Shown: positions 43,985 to 54,194, counted from the first letter of the stretch. The stretch is DNA of 64,000 nucleotides from an uncultured Selenomonas sp. (GCA_947167105.1 CAMVGU010000011.1:24285-88284); one strand, 5' to 3'. The notes: generated by a model not told the origin, from the letters alone. Made by a program: numbers and translations.

Positions 43985-44609
43985 AATGCGCCTCCAATCT
44001 CTTGAAGCCCCAGGTCAGCACAAAGGTCATGGCAAGGTAGAAGACCGCTGCCACCAGAAAGGGGGTCATATCGAAGTCACGCTGCACGATGGTGCGGGCC
44101 ACCCGCAACAGGTCATTCATGGCCAGTATGTAGATGAGGGAGGTATCCTTCACCAGATTGATGGTCTCATTGCTCACCGGCGGCAGGACGATGCGTATGA
44201 CCTGGGGCAGAATGATGCGCCGCATGGTCTGGGGATAGGAAAGGCCCAGGGTCTGGGCCGCCTCATACTGCCCCTTGGGAATGGCCTGGATGCCGGAGCG
44301 GAAAATCTCTGCAAAATAGGCCGCATAGTTCAGGGTGAAGGCCAGGAGGGCCGCCGCGAGATCCGGCAGCAGGATGCCCACCATGGGCAGGGCAAAGTAC
44401 ACGAACAGGAGCTGCAGCATCAGGGGCGTGCCCCGCATCAGCCAGATGTAGAATTCCATCAGGGCACTCAGGGGCCGCCACTCAGACAGGCGTGCCAGGG
44501 AGGCCAGCAGGCCCAGGGGCAGCGCCAGCACCAAAGTGATGAAAAAAATCTGCAAAGTAATCTCGCAGCCCTCCGCCATCTGGAGGACCATAGAGAGCAG
44601 GTTATCCAA
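43971..44609 (-). CDS. Polar amino acid ABC transporter permease
   Basis: A 212-residue HisM/GlnP-type permease with about five membrane helices and the EAA loop ([20 protein letters not shown]). TTG start with AGGAGAGA upstream. No periplasmic binding protein accompanies it; the neighbour upstream is a DUF2939 protein. The binding protein may be encoded elsewhere, so the substrate amino acid is unknown. Confidence 0.9.
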   Translation of the reverse strand: MDNLLSMVLQMAEGCEITLQIFFITLVLALPLGLLASLARLSEWRPLSALMEFYIWLMRGTPLMLQLLFVYFALPMVGILLPDLAAALLAFTLNYAAYFAEIFRSGIQAIPKGQYEAAQTLGLSYPQTMRRIILPQVIRIVLPPVSNETINLVKDTSLIYILAMNDLLRVARTIVQRDFDMTPFLVAAVFYLAMTFVLTWGFKRLEAHYGRY

Positions 44610-44659
44610 TTATATCTCTCCTAAATTTTCTTTAGTATAGCAAAGTGCTAACATGCTAT

Positions 44660-44688
44660 ATTGTACCCTAAAGCCGGGGAACTGTAAA
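44660..44688 (-). promoter_or_regulatory. Promoter of the amino-acid ABC operon
   Basis: Minus-strand TTTACA (44683-44688), 17-bp spacer, TACAAT (44660-44665). A small dyad TAGC-AAAGT-GCTA follows in the leader. Confidence 0.6.
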
Positions 44689-44692
44689 GGAA

Positions 44693-45388
44693 TCATTTCT
44701 TCTTCCGCATTTCCTCCCTGACCGGCCAGCCCTGCAAATCCCAATAGTCCTCGATGCCCTTCACGATGGGGCCGAAGACCTCCTCCACATTGGCCACCCG
44801 CATGACGCGCCACTGCCCATTTTCCTTCTCCATTTCCAGCTTCAAGATAAACTCCGGCACCAGGCGTCCGTAATCTGTATCCGCCCCGGTGATCTTCACG
44901 CTGGCCACGGCCTTGCCCTCCTGCTCCTGCACAGAGATGAGCTCTGCCGTGTAATCCTGCTGGAATTTCTTCGCTTCATCTGCCACCCACTGGGGCTGGC
45001 CGTCAGCGGCGGTCTGAGGCCGCGCCTCAGCATCCAGATCCAGCTCCAGGGCACGCTGGATAAAGGCCAGATCCTTATCACGCCGCTTCGCTATATAATC
45101 CTTCATAAAGGCTGTGTCATGATAAAAAAACCAGTCCTGGGGATATTCCTGATTCAACTTCTCCACATCACGGCTGAGGATATAGGTGCTCTCGTCATAG
45201 GCTTTAGTCACCAGCCCCTTGATGTCCACATATTGGCCGACTTTTTCGTAGTCCCGCGCCGCCAGGGCCCGGGCAAGCTGTCCCAGGGCATACTGGGGCG
45301 TGCTTTGGGCATGACGGGCAAAGCCCGCCGCCAGTCCGGCGCCCACCAGGCAGACAGACAGAATCAGCAGCATTTTCTTCACGGTCAT
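44693..45388 (-). CDS. DUF2939 secreted or membrane-anchored protein
   Basis: A 231-residue protein with an N-terminal signal-anchor (MLLILSVCLVGAGLAAGFA) and a DUF2939-like domain (TPQYALGQLARALAARDYEKVGQYVDI). The function of the family is unknown. AAAGGAG sits before the ATG at 45388. It ends 5 bases before the -35 of the ABC promoter, so the two are adjacent but independently promoted. Confidence 0.75.
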   Translation of the reverse strand: MTVKKMLLILSVCLVGAGLAAGFARHAQSTPQYALGQLARALAARDYEKVGQYVDIKGLVTKAYDESTYILSRDVEKLNQEYPQDWFFYHDTAFMKDYIAKRRDKDLAFIQRALELDLDAEARPQTAADGQPQWVADEAKKFQQDYTAELISVQEQEGKAVASVKITGADTDYGRLVPEFILKLEMEKENGQWRVMRVANVEEVFGPIVKGIEDYWDLQGWPVREEMRKKK

Positions 45389-45411
45389 AGAGATTTCTCC
45401 TTTCGTTGTGC

Positions 45412-45459
45412 CCCCCACCACCCTCAAGAGGGTCCCCCGCCCCCAATGGGGGCGGACTT
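45412..45459. repeat. GC-rich hairpin repeat, copy 1
   Basis: CCCCCACCACC ... GGGGGCGGACTT with inner hairpins CCCTC-AA-GAGGG and CCGCCCCC-AAT-GGGGGCGG. The same ends enclose a longer version at 49989-50069. Confidence 0.65.
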
Positions 45460-45490
45460 TTGCTGCGCTGCGCAGAAGGCAACGGTAATC

Positions 45491-45591
45491 CCGCGCCCAG
45501 GGATGGGCGCTGCCGCCCTCGTTCTATAAGGAAGGGAACAAGGGCGGCGTTTTTCTTTGGTTACTTTCTTTGTCCACACAAAGAAAGTAAC
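45491..45591 (+). repeat. 101-bp double-hairpin repeat, copy 2
   Basis: Near-identical to 39488-39588, same orientation and length, including the perfect GTTACTTTCTTTGT dyad. The 323-bp gap between the DUF2939 gene and ftsZ consists of this, the GC-rich repeat, a degenerate piece of the double-hairpin repeat (AAGGGAAGGCTTTT near 45630) and the ftsZ terminator. Confidence 0.88.
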
Positions 45592-45654
45592 ACCACGAAC
45601 CATGCCCGTTAGCGAAAAAATCTACCCCCAAGGGAAGGCTTTTTCTTTAACGAG

Positions 45655-45692
45655 TATAATAAAGCAAAAGCACACCGCAAACGCGATGTGCT
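45655..45692 (-). terminator. ftsZ terminator
   Basis: Minus-strand AGCACATCGC, loop GTTT, GCGGTGTGCT (one G-U), then TTTGCTTTATT. Confidence 0.75.
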
Positions 45693-45711
45693 GTAATGTA
45701 CAACTGACTTC

Positions 45712-46902
<1,191 letters not shown>

Positions 46903-47013
46903 GAATTTCTATCAAACGGTTACACAAATACGGCCGTTAACATTTTTGCTGTAATTGCACCTTTCCATTTTACCATCATTCTGAAAGGATTTCCATAGCT
47001 GACTGCAAAAAAA

Positions 47014-47382
47014 TCAAATCATTGGTTCAATACCCTGGGGCAAACCCTTATGATGCCTGTTAAACAGGTTGCGCCGCAGGACGGCCAAATTTTTGAAAAT
47101 ACGGAAGCCCAGGGCCAGCAGGGCCACATAATAGAGGTCAATGCCAAGCCTGTCCCCGATAAAGACCAGAAAAGCGGCCATCAGCGCATTGAGGAAAAAG
47201 CCGCTGATGAAAACCGTGCTGTCGAATGTGCCTGTTGTCGTGGCCTTCAGGCCGCCGAACACGGCATCCAGGGAAGCCAGCAAGGCGACTGAAAAGAATT
47301 TCGCATAGGCAAAGGGTATCACAACAGGAAAAATGTAGCCCAGCCCCAGACCGGCCAGAAGCCCCAAGATTGGCAGTACCAT
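47014..47382 (-). CDS. sbp: Small basic protein Sbp (DUF1290)
   Basis: A 122-residue membrane protein with about four hydrophobic segments and a basic C terminus (RRNLFNRHHKG). DUF1290 proteins sit between DUF881 and ftsZ genes in many Firmicutes; function unknown. Its ATG overlaps the DUF881 stop (TAATG). A 111-bp gap to ftsZ may hold an ftsZ promoter, but none was convincing. Confidence 0.88.
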   Translation of the reverse strand: MVLPILGLLAGLGLGYIFPVVIPFAYAKFFSVALLASLDAVFGGLKATTTGTFDSTVFISGFFLNALMAAFLVFIGDRLGIDLYYVALLALGFRIFKNLAVLRRNLFNRHHKGLPQGIEPMI

Positions 47383-48083
47383 TATTTTTCCTCCTCCTGT
47401 CTCTCCTCCGTCAGCTTGGCATATTCATGCCTGACCGTGCCCTTGTATGCGGGGATGTAGATATTATCCGCCGGCTCAATCTGGATCTGTATGCCCCAGA
47501 CCTTCAAGGTTTCCGCCACGCCGCCGCGCATCTTCATGGCATTTTCCAAATCCTTTTTGTTGCCGATGGCGCTCACCTCAAAGGGAGCCGAGGAACGGAC
47601 GTTGTTGACCGAGAGGGTCGGGCCTGCGCAGCGGATTTCCGAGGTGCCCAGCAGCCGCTGCCCGTTGATGGCAATGGCTTCCGCACCTGCCGCCCGCAGC
47701 TCGTTCACCACCCGCAGCAGGTCGTCGTCATGGATGACGTAAAGATTCGGGTTCTCCCCCGACCTCATGGTCTTGTTGCTGTCATCCAGCCTGATTTTGA
47801 CCCCCTGGCCCTCCAGGGGAGCAAGCCCGGCCCGCATCTGGATTTCCTCGCTGATGGCGCCGCTGCCTTCCTCTGCAGTCTGATGCTTAAGCTGCTGCAG
47901 CTCCTCCTTCAGCTTATCCCGCTCGTGCTCCGTCTCCAGCAGGCGGGCCGAAATATCTTCTATGCGCTGAAAGGATACATTGCTCTTGATATCCTCCGTC
48001 GTGCGCAGCTGCACTGCCAGCATAAAGCCCAATACCAGGCAGACGCACGCAATCGACCATTTACCTCTGCGGATATTCTTCAT
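47382..48083 (-). CDS. DUF881 protein (YlxW/YlxX-like)
   Basis: A 233-residue protein with one N-terminal membrane helix (WSIACVCLVLGFMLAVQL), a coiled coil (about 45-75; TEHERDKLKEELQQLKHQ) and a DUF881 domain (RLDDSNKTM, VIHDDDLLRVVNELRAAGAEAIAINGQRL). DUF881 genes accompany ftsQ and sbp in division clusters; function unknown. It follows ftsQ by 3 bases. Confidence 0.9.
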   Translation of the reverse strand: MKNIRRGKWSIACVCLVLGFMLAVQLRTTEDIKSNVSFQRIEDISARLLETEHERDKLKEELQQLKHQTAEEGSGAISEEIQMRAGLAPLEGQGVKIRLDDSNKTMRSGENPNLYVIHDDDLLRVVNELRAAGAEAIAINGQRLLGTSEIRCAGPTLSVNNVRSSAPFEVSAIGNKKDLENAMKMRGGVAETLKVWGIQIQIEPADNIYIPAYKGTVRHEYAKLTEERQEEEK

Positions 48084-48086
48084 TAT

Positions 48087-48869
48087 CTATATCCCCTTGC
48101 CTTCCTGTTGCTGTTCTTCCTTGGGCAGATTCTTCAGGCGTATGAAGGGCGCCTGGAAACTGAAATCCACATATTCCACAACATAGATGCTGGTTTCCTG
48201 ATCCTTGACGAAATCCTGGGTCAGATGGGCCTTCTCCTCCAGCCGTTCCTTGAGATTCCCAAGGCGGATAGGCACCGCCTTATTGGTGTAGACCGTGACC
48301 GCAGCAGTGTCAGAAGCATTCACCTCAGAAAGCTGGTTCAGGGTTTCCTGGGGCAGGTGCTGCAGAAATTCCAGCACCAGGCTGATATTTGCGTCCGTAT
48401 TGTCGTCCCCGATGTAGAGATCGCGCACCTTGATGCCCGTAATCAGGGGAATGGGCACATTTTTCAGGTTCTTGTAAGCCGCAATGACCTTGCCCCGGCG
48501 GTCGAAATCCACATAACCGAACTCCGAAGCCACCGTCGCCACCGGCACGCGCTCCTTGATTTCAATGGCCAGCGTATCCGGGAAATGCCGACGCACGGAT
48601 GCGCTCTCAATGCGCAGATCCTGCAGCAGATGCTCCTGCACCTCCAGGGTTTCCAACTGAAACAGGCGCTGCCCCCGCTGCACCCTGGCAATGTATTCCA
48701 CCTCATCAGGCTTCAGGTAAACATTGCCCTGCACCTCGATGCGCTGCACCGTGAAGAGCGGCGAATAGACCATGATGGCCACCAGGCCCATGGTGATGAA
48801 AATAAAGAGCAATCCCTTCAGCAGGCGCCTGGGGCTGCGCTGCACCGGCCTATATATTTGTTCGTCCAC
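48087..48869 (-). CDS. ftsQ: Cell division protein FtsQ/DivIB
   Basis: A 260-residue bitopic divisome protein. Short cytoplasmic arm with RSPRR, one membrane helix (GLLFIFITMGLVAIMVY), a POTRA domain (FTVQRIEVQGNVYLKPDEVEYIA), then the FtsQ beta domain (VKERVPVATV; FDRRGKVI). GTG at 48869 was chosen because GAGAGGT lies upstream at good spacing; the ATG at 48923 has no such site. It has its own terminator-insulated promoter. Confidence 0.88.
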   Translation of the reverse strand: MDEQIYRPVQRSPRRLLKGLLFIFITMGLVAIMVYSPLFTVQRIEVQGNVYLKPDEVEYIARVQRGQRLFQLETLEVQEHLLQDLRIESASVRRHFPDTLAIEIKERVPVATVASEFGYVDFDRRGKVIAAYKNLKNVPIPLITGIKVRDLYIGDDNTDANISLVLEFLQHLPQETLNQLSEVNASDTAAVTVYTNKAVPIRLGNLKERLEEKAHLTQDFVKDQETSIYVVEYVDFSFQAPFIRLKNLPKEEQQQEGKGI

Positions 48870-48913
48870 TAAGTGCACCTCTCGTTGGGTTCTGAAAGCC
48901 TTCACAAAGAAAG

Positions 48914-48943
48914 AGTATACCACGCCAGTACCTAATATGCCAC
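48914..48943 (-). promoter_or_regulatory. Possible promoter of ftsQ-DUF881-sbp-ftsZ
   Basis: Minus-strand GTGGCA (48938-48943), 18-bp spacer, TATACT (48914-48919), lying between the ddl terminator and ftsQ. Confidence 0.42.
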
Positions 48944-48971
48944 ATCGGTAAAAAAAAATTTACGCTCACAG

Positions 48972-48998
48972 TAAAAGAGCCGCGCTGCTGCACGGCTC
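48972..48998 (-). terminator. ddl terminator inside the dcw cluster
   Basis: Minus-strand GAGCCGTGC, loop AGCA, GCGCGGCTC, then TTTTAC. It uncouples the mur genes from ftsQ onward. Confidence 0.75.
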
Positions 48999-49009
48999 CT
49001 GCTGCCTCC

Positions 49010-49954
49010 TTATTTGCCAGTATCAAATCCCGCCATTTCCAGCATGTGCTCGCAGAGTTCGGGGAATTCGATGCCCATGGCACGGCCTGCGTCCGGGACC
49101 AGGGAAGTCTCGGTCATGCCCGGCACGGAATTGACCTCAATGACATAGGGTGTCTCGTCTGCCGAGAGCATCATATCCACCCGTGCCACCCCCTCGCAGC
49201 CGCAGACCCGGAAGGTCTTCTCGGCCAGTTCCTGGATTTCCCTGGTCTTTTCCGCAGACAAAGGCGCAGGAATGATGTGCTGGGATGCGCCCACCGTGTA
49301 TTTGCTCACGTAGTCGTAACGGCCGGAAATCGTGGTGATTTCAATAATCGGAAAGGCTTCCTGCTCAGCCGCATTGCCCCAGACGGCAACCGTCAGCTCA
49401 CGGCCCTTAATGAATTCCTCCACCAGAATCTCACCGCTGTAGGCAAAGGCATCTGTCAGTGCCTCCTGCAGCTCCGACTCATTTTCTACGATGTAAACGC
49501 CTACGCTGGAACCCTGGGAAGCGGCCTTGACCACCACCGGCAGGCCGAATTCCTGCACTATCTCCCCCACAAGATCCCGCTCCAGCTCGTGGACACGGTA
49601 AGTATGGGCCCGGGGGGTGGAGATGCCCTCCGCGATAAAGACCCGCTTGGAGGCGACCTTGTCCATGGTGATGGCAGCAGCCAGCACGCCAGAGCCCGTA
49701 TAGGGGATTTCCAGCATGTCCAGGGTGCCCTGCAGCATGCCGTCCTCGCCGTATTTGCCGTGTATGGCGTTGAATACCAGGGCGCAGTCCTTCCTGCTGA
49801 TGTCCGCCGCGAAGGTCTGGGGCACGAATTCCATGCCTTCCGCATTGTAGCCCTTGGACAGCAGCGCGTCCAAGATGGCCTTGCCCGTGCGGCGGGAAAC
49901 CTCGGCTTCCGTAGAAGTGCCCCCCATTACGACGATAATTTTATCCTGATTCAT
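49010..49954 (-). CDS. ddl: D-alanine--D-alanine ligase
   Basis: A 314-residue ATP-grasp ligase making the D-Ala-D-Ala dipeptide. Motifs: GGTSTEAEVSRRTG, FNAIHGKYGEDG, the ATP-grasp KAASQGSSVGV, ARVDMMLSAD and EVNSVPGMT. The active-site Tyr/Phe that separates dipeptide from depsipeptide ligases lies in the omega loop around VSKYTVG, where Lys-Tyr is kept, so D-Ala rather than D-lactate is expected. AAGGAGC precedes the ATG. It lies between murC and ftsQ. Confidence 0.95.
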   Translation of the reverse strand: MNQDKIIVVMGGTSTEAEVSRRTGKAILDALLSKGYNAEGMEFVPQTFAADISRKDCALVFNAIHGKYGEDGMLQGTLDMLEIPYTGSGVLAAAITMDKVASKRVFIAEGISTPRAHTYRVHELERDLVGEIVQEFGLPVVVKAASQGSSVGVYIVENESELQEALTDAFAYSGEILVEEFIKGRELTVAVWGNAAEQEAFPIIEITTISGRYDYVSKYTVGASQHIIPAPLSAEKTREIQELAEKTFRVCGCEGVARVDMMLSADETPYVIEVNSVPGMTETSLVPDAGRAMGIEFPELCEHMLEMAGFDTGK

Positions 49955-49988
49955 GTATCTTGCTCCTTACATATGTTGACTGGCAATT

Positions 49989-50069
49989 CCCCCACCACCA
50001 TCTGCGATGGTCCCTGTCCAGGGATGCCACCGGCATCCCGCGCTTCGCGCCCCCCCAGGGGGCGGACTT
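49989..50069. repeat. GC-rich hairpin repeat, copy 2
   Basis: CCCCCACCACC ... GGGGGCGGACTT, with inner hairpins CCATCTGCGATGG, GGGATGCC-ACC-GGCATCCC and GCGCTTCGCGC. Shares its ends with 45412-45459. It sits between murC and ddl. Confidence 0.65.
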
Positions 50070-50074
50070 GGAAA

Positions 50075-51466
50075 TCAGCACTTTAAGAGTTCTACAAGTT
50101 CTTCGCCAGTCTTGTAAATATCGCCTGCCCCCATGGTGATGATGAGGTCCCCCGGCTGCACTTGCTGCCGCAGGAAGCCTGCCAGTTGCGCCTTATCCTG
50201 GATGTAGGTGACATCCTGCCCGGACTGGCGGTTGACTTCCTCCAGGATGGTCTCGCCGCTGATGCCCTCGATGGGGGCTTCACCTGCGGCATAAACATCC
50301 GTCAGCACCAGCTTGTCCGCCGCGACAAAGGCCCTGCCGAATTCCTCGTGCAAAAGCTGGGTACGGGAATAACGATGGGGCTGGAACACGCAAACCAGAC
50401 GGCGGGGCTGTGTCTCCTTGGCGGCCTTCAGGGTGGCAGCAATTTCCGTCGGATGGTGGGCGTAGTCATCCACCACCCAAATATCCTGCTCCCGGCCCTT
50501 GGTCTGGAAGCGGCGCTTGGCACCGTGGAAGCGGGCCAGCCCCTCTGCAAGCTTCGGGAAGGGCACGCCGATGGAAAGACCGGTGACAATGCAGGCCAGG
50601 GCGTCCAATACGTTGTGGCGGCCGGGGATATTCAGGGAGACATGGCCCAGCTTTTCCTCCCCGTGGCGCACATCAAAGGCAATGCCCGTGCCCTCGTAGG
50701 TCAGGTTTTCCGCATTGTAATCCGCCGGCTGCTCAATGCCGTAGGAAATATACTTGCGATCCAACTGCCCCGCAATATTGCGCAGATTCTCATTTTCAAA
50801 GCAGAGCACTGCCCAGCCCGTTTCCTTGTCCACATTCTCCAGGAACTGGGTGAAAGCCTTGATGATGTTCTCCATGGTGCCATAGTGATCCATATGGTCA
50901 TCTTCCACATTCGTCACCACAGCGATATGGGGGTGGAGCTTCAGGAAGGAGCCGTCGCTCTCGTCGGCCTCTGACACCAAATATTCGCTGCTGCCCAGCC
51001 TGGCATTGGTGCCCAAGTCCGGCACCTCCCCGCCCACGATAATGGTGGGGGAGACCCCCGCACTTTCCAGCACCACCCCCAGCATGGCGGAGGTGGTGGT
51101 CTTGCCGTGTGCTCCTGCCACCGCTATGCCCTTGTACTCATTCACCAAGGCCGCATTGATATCCGAGCGATGCAGCTTCTGTATCCCCAAGTCCTTTGCC
51201 GCCAACACCTCCGGGTTATCGAAGGGAATGGCGGAGGATACGACAATGGCATCCGCTCCCCGCACGTTCTCCCCCTTCTGGCCCCCCAGGGTAATCTTTG
51301 CCCCTAAGGTACGCAGCGCCTGGATGACGCCGGAGTCCTCCCTGTCCGAGCCGGTCACTTCGTAGCCCAGCTCGCACATCACCTTGGCCAGGGGGCTCAT
51401 GCCCGCACCGCCGATGCCGACGAAATGGATTTTTTTGATATCATGCAGCTCTCTGAGCTTCTTCAT
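50075..51466 (-). CDS. murC: UDP-N-acetylmuramate--L-alanine ligase
   Basis: A 463-residue Mur ligase adding L-Ala to UDP-MurNAc. N-terminal nucleotide-binding fold (FVGIGGAGMSPLA), central ATPase P-loop AGAHGKTTTSAM, EADESDGSF, and the C-terminal domain starting at DDYAHHPTEI. It follows murG by 25 bases. MurB, which makes its substrate and often lies here, is missing from the cluster. Confidence 0.96.
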   Translation of the reverse strand: MKKLRELHDIKKIHFVGIGGAGMSPLAKVMCELGYEVTGSDREDSGVIQALRTLGAKITLGGQKGENVRGADAIVVSSAIPFDNPEVLAAKDLGIQKLHRSDINAALVNEYKGIAVAGAHGKTTTSAMLGVVLESAGVSPTIIVGGEVPDLGTNARLGSSEYLVSEADESDGSFLKLHPHIAVVTNVEDDHMDHYGTMENIIKAFTQFLENVDKETGWAVLCFENENLRNIAGQLDRKYISYGIEQPADYNAENLTYEGTGIAFDVRHGEEKLGHVSLNIPGRHNVLDALACIVTGLSIGVPFPKLAEGLARFHGAKRRFQTKGREQDIWVVDDYAHHPTEIAATLKAAKETQPRRLVCVFQPHRYSRTQLLHEEFGRAFVAADKLVLTDVYAAGEAPIEGISGETILEEVNRQSGQDVTYIQDKAQLAGFLRQQVQPGDLIITMGAGDIYKTGEELVELLKC

Positions 51467-51491
51467 GCTGATAATCCCTTCCTAAAACACA

Positions 51492-52595
51492 TTACTTCGC
51501 AATCTCCAGGGCCATCTGCGCAATCTCCAGGGCGGCTTCGGGCCGCCCCAGCTTCTTGCTGGCCGCAGCCATGGCCTGCAGCTTTTCCGGCTCCGTCAGC
51601 AGCTCTGCCAAAAGGGAGCCAAGACTCTCCGCCGTCAAGTCCTTGTTCAGTATGACCCTGGCCGCCCCTGCAGCCTCCAAGGCCCTGGCATTGAACTCCT
51701 GATGGTTCTCCGCCGCATAGGGGTAAGGCACGAGGATGGCGGGAATCCCCCGGGCGGTCAGCTCCGCCAGTCCCGTGGCCCCGGCACGGAAAATCACCAG
51801 ATCCGCGCAGGCCTCCGCCTCCGGCATATTGTAGAGATATGGCTCCACCTTGATATGAGGCGGCAGCTCCGCCAGCCCCGCCTCGGCCAGGCGCTGCCTG
51901 ATATCCTCATACTCCGCCTTGCCCGTCACATGCAGGAATTGCACCTCCGGATGCCGGGCGGCCTCTGCTAAGATACCCACCATAGCGCGATTGATGGTGC
52001 GCGCCCCACGGCTGCCGCCGGAGACCAGCACCGTGAGCTTTTCCGGGTCCAGCCCGAAGGCAGCGGCGCCGGACTCGCGCTGTGCCAGCATGACCTCCCG
52101 GCGGATGGGATTGCCGGTGAAGACGGTCTTCCCGGCAGGGAAGTGCCTGACGGCCCCTTCCGTACCCACAGCTACCTTAGTCACAAATTTTGCCAGAATC
52201 CTGTTGGTAATGCCCGGCACCACATTCTGCTCCTGGATGAGGGTCGGCACATGCAAAAGGCTTGCTGCCATCAGTACCGGGCCGCACACATAGCCCCCCG
52301 TGCCGATCACCACATCGGGATGGAAATCCCGGACGACTTTCGCTGCCTTGCCCACCGCCAGCATTGCCTTGCCGGCCCGCAGGAAATTTGCCGGGGTCAG
52401 ATGGTGCTCGAAGCTCTGCAGATCCACAATATGGAAGGGCAGACCCTCCTTCGGCACGATATCGGCCTCCAGGCCCCGGCTCGTACCTACATAAAGGAAC
52501 TGCGCCTCGGGCCGCAGGGCCCGCAGCTCATGTATCAGGGTAATGGCCGGGTAGATATGTCCCCCCGTGCCACCACCGGAAACGATGATTTTCAA
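51492..52595 (-). CDS. murG: Undecaprenyldiphospho-muramoylpentapeptide GlcNAc transferase
   Basis: A 367-residue GT28 glycosyltransferase converting lipid I to lipid II on the inner face of the membrane. N-terminal GGGTGGHIYPA loop, SGGSRGARTIN and the UDP-GlcNAc site FRAGATGLAELTARG are clear. It starts 14 bases after murD ends; ftsW, usually between the two, is absent. Confidence 0.96.
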   Translation of the reverse strand: MKIIVSGGGTGGHIYPAITLIHELRALRPEAQFLYVGTSRGLEADIVPKEGLPFHIVDLQSFEHHLTPANFLRAGKAMLAVGKAAKVVRDFHPDVVIGTGGYVCGPVLMAASLLHVPTLIQEQNVVPGITNRILAKFVTKVAVGTEGAVRHFPAGKTVFTGNPIRREVMLAQRESGAAAFGLDPEKLTVLVSGGSRGARTINRAMVGILAEAARHPEVQFLHVTGKAEYEDIRQRLAEAGLAELPPHIKVEPYLYNMPEAEACADLVIFRAGATGLAELTARGIPAILVPYPYAAENHQEFNARALEAAGAARVILNKDLTAESLGSLLAELLTEPEKLQAMAAASKKLGRPEAALEIAQMALEIAK

Positions 52596-52608
52596 AATAA
52601 AACCTCAC

Positions 52609-53985
52609 TTAAAGCCCGTTTACCAGGCGCTTGAAGTCACGGCCCCTTTCCTCGAAGCCCGTGTACATATCGAAGCTGGCACAGGCCGGGGAGAGCAGCA
52701 CGGTCTGGGGGGCATGGGCAAGTTCACGGGCCTTCTGCACCGCCGCTTCCATGGAGTAGCCTGCCATGTGGATATGCTCGCCGGGATAGCCGTTATTCAG
52801 GGCCTCCTGCCGGAAGCGCTCGGCAGCCGCCCCCACCAGAATCAGCTCATCGCAGCGCTCTTTCACCAGTTGCATGAACTCCGTCAAATCCGTCATTTTA
52901 TCGTCGCCGCCTGCGATGAGCAGGATATGCTCAAAGGCAGCTACCGCCTTAATGGCAGAATCCGTATTCGTAGCCTTGGAGTCATTGTAATAGGCAACGC
53001 CATTAAGCTCCCGCACAGGCTCGATGCGGTGCTCCACCCCCCGGAAGGATTGCAGCACCGGCACCATGTCCCTGGGGCTCACCCCCATAAAGAAGGCGCT
53101 GGCAATGGCCGCCATGGCATTTTCCACATTATGGCCGCCCTTGATGCCAAGCTCCCCCTCACGGCAGAGGGGATAGAGCCGCCCGCCCCAGCGGAGCACT
53201 ATGAGATCCCCGGCCAGGCATACGCCCCTGTCCAGGTATTTCTCCCGGCTGAAATAGAAGATTCCCGCCCCACGGGGGGCACGCTCCGCCATGCCCCGCA
53301 CCTTTTCATCATCATAGTTCAGCACCAGCATATCCCCTGCCGATAGCTGGGCAAACATCTTCTCCTTCATCTGCTGATAGACTTCCAGGGAGCCGTGGCG
53401 CAATACATGATCCGGCGTCACATTCAGCACCGTTGCCACATGGGGGTGGAAATCCGCCGTGGCCTCCATCTGGTAGCTGGAAATCTCCGCCGCAATCGCA
53501 CCCTTCGCACCCACGCGCAGGGCCTCCTCAGACAGGGGAACGCCGATATTGCCGCCCACCCCAGTCTTTTCCTTGCCATAATGGGCCTCCAGCAGCAGCC
53601 CCAGGAGGGTCACTGTGGTGGTCTTGCCATTGGTGCCCGTCACCGCCGCAATGGGGGAGCGAGCCAGCTCATAGGCCATCTCCACCTCGGTCAGCACGCG
53701 GATGTTCCTGCCGTAGGCCGCCTGGACGATGGGCACCCGCACCGGCACCGCCGGAGAGAGAATCAGCATATCTACGCCCTCCAGCAGGCTCTCCTCCTGG
53801 GGGCCAAAGGCTAGCTCTACGCCTAACCCCCGCAGCTCCGAGAAGTCATATTTCAGCTCCTCCTCTGCTTTGGCATCGGACAGGACGACCGAAGCCCCCC
53901 TTTGCCTGGCGATTTTCGCCGCCGCAAAGCCGCTGATGCCGGCACCGATGACCAGAACCTTCTTGCCCGTGAATTCCAGCTCCAT
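52609..53985 (-). CDS. murD: UDP-MurNAc-L-alanine--D-glutamate ligase
   Basis: A 458-residue Mur ligase adding D-Glu. N-terminal Rossmann-like VIGAGISGFAAAKIA, P-loop TGTNGKTTTV, ISSYQMEA, and C-terminal NDSKATNTDSA and GGDDK. AAGGAGG precedes the ATG. Upstream is a MITE-like repeat followed by a hairpin-promoter element, so murD starts a transcription unit. Confidence 0.97.
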   Translation of the reverse strand: MELEFTGKKVLVIGAGISGFAAAKIARQRGASVVLSDAKAEEELKYDFSELRGLGVELAFGPQEESLLEGVDMLILSPAVPVRVPIVQAAYGRNIRVLTEVEMAYELARSPIAAVTGTNGKTTTVTLLGLLLEAHYGKEKTGVGGNIGVPLSEEALRVGAKGAIAAEISSYQMEATADFHPHVATVLNVTPDHVLRHGSLEVYQQMKEKMFAQLSAGDMLVLNYDDEKVRGMAERAPRGAGIFYFSREKYLDRGVCLAGDLIVLRWGGRLYPLCREGELGIKGGHNVENAMAAIASAFFMGVSPRDMVPVLQSFRGVEHRIEPVRELNGVAYYNDSKATNTDSAIKAVAAFEHILLIAGGDDKMTDLTEFMQLVKERCDELILVGAAAERFRQEALNNGYPGEHIHMAGYSMEAAVQKARELAHAPQTVLLSPACASFDMYTGFEERGRDFKRLVNGL

Positions 53986-54001
53986 ATAAATTCCTCCTTA
54001 A

Positions 54002-54157
54002 GGAACCGTAGCGAAATAAACTAGACAAAATTGCTGAGGATAAATTCGTGCGGTCAAGGATGAGGAAGGAGGCATAGCGGGCTATGCCGACTGACGAAGA
54101 CGCAGATCCACGCGGATTTAGACCAGCAAGATGTATAGTTTATAACGCCATTGTTCC
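54002..54157. repeat. MITE-like intergenic repeat, copy B (156 bp)
   Basis: Terminal inverted repeats GGAACCGTAGCGAAATAAAC (54002-54021) and GTTTATAACGCCATTGTTCC (54138-54157) match at 15 of 20. Inside, the order of motifs (AGGAT..ATTCGT, GTCAAGGA.GA, hairpin, CTGACGAAGACGCAG, CGGATTTAGACCAGCAAG) parallels copy A at 26483. The central hairpin is GGCATAGC-GG-GCTATGCC, different in sequence from copy A but in the same place. One end is also the -10 box of the murD promoter element. Confidence 0.65.
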
Positions 54158-54178
54158 AGCTTTGTCGATAGACAAAGC
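54139..54178 (-). promoter_or_regulatory. Composite hairpin-promoter element, copy 4 (murD)
   Basis: Minus strand: GCTTTGTC-TATC-GACAAAGC (54159-54178) followed by TGGAACAATGGCGTTATAAA (54139-54158). -35 TCGACA (54163-54168), 18-bp spacer, -10 TATAAA (54139-54144). GAAACGCC lies just upstream, as in the LCP and murE copies. Confidence 0.6.
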
Positions 54179-54194
54179 TTCCTCTCGGCGTTTC

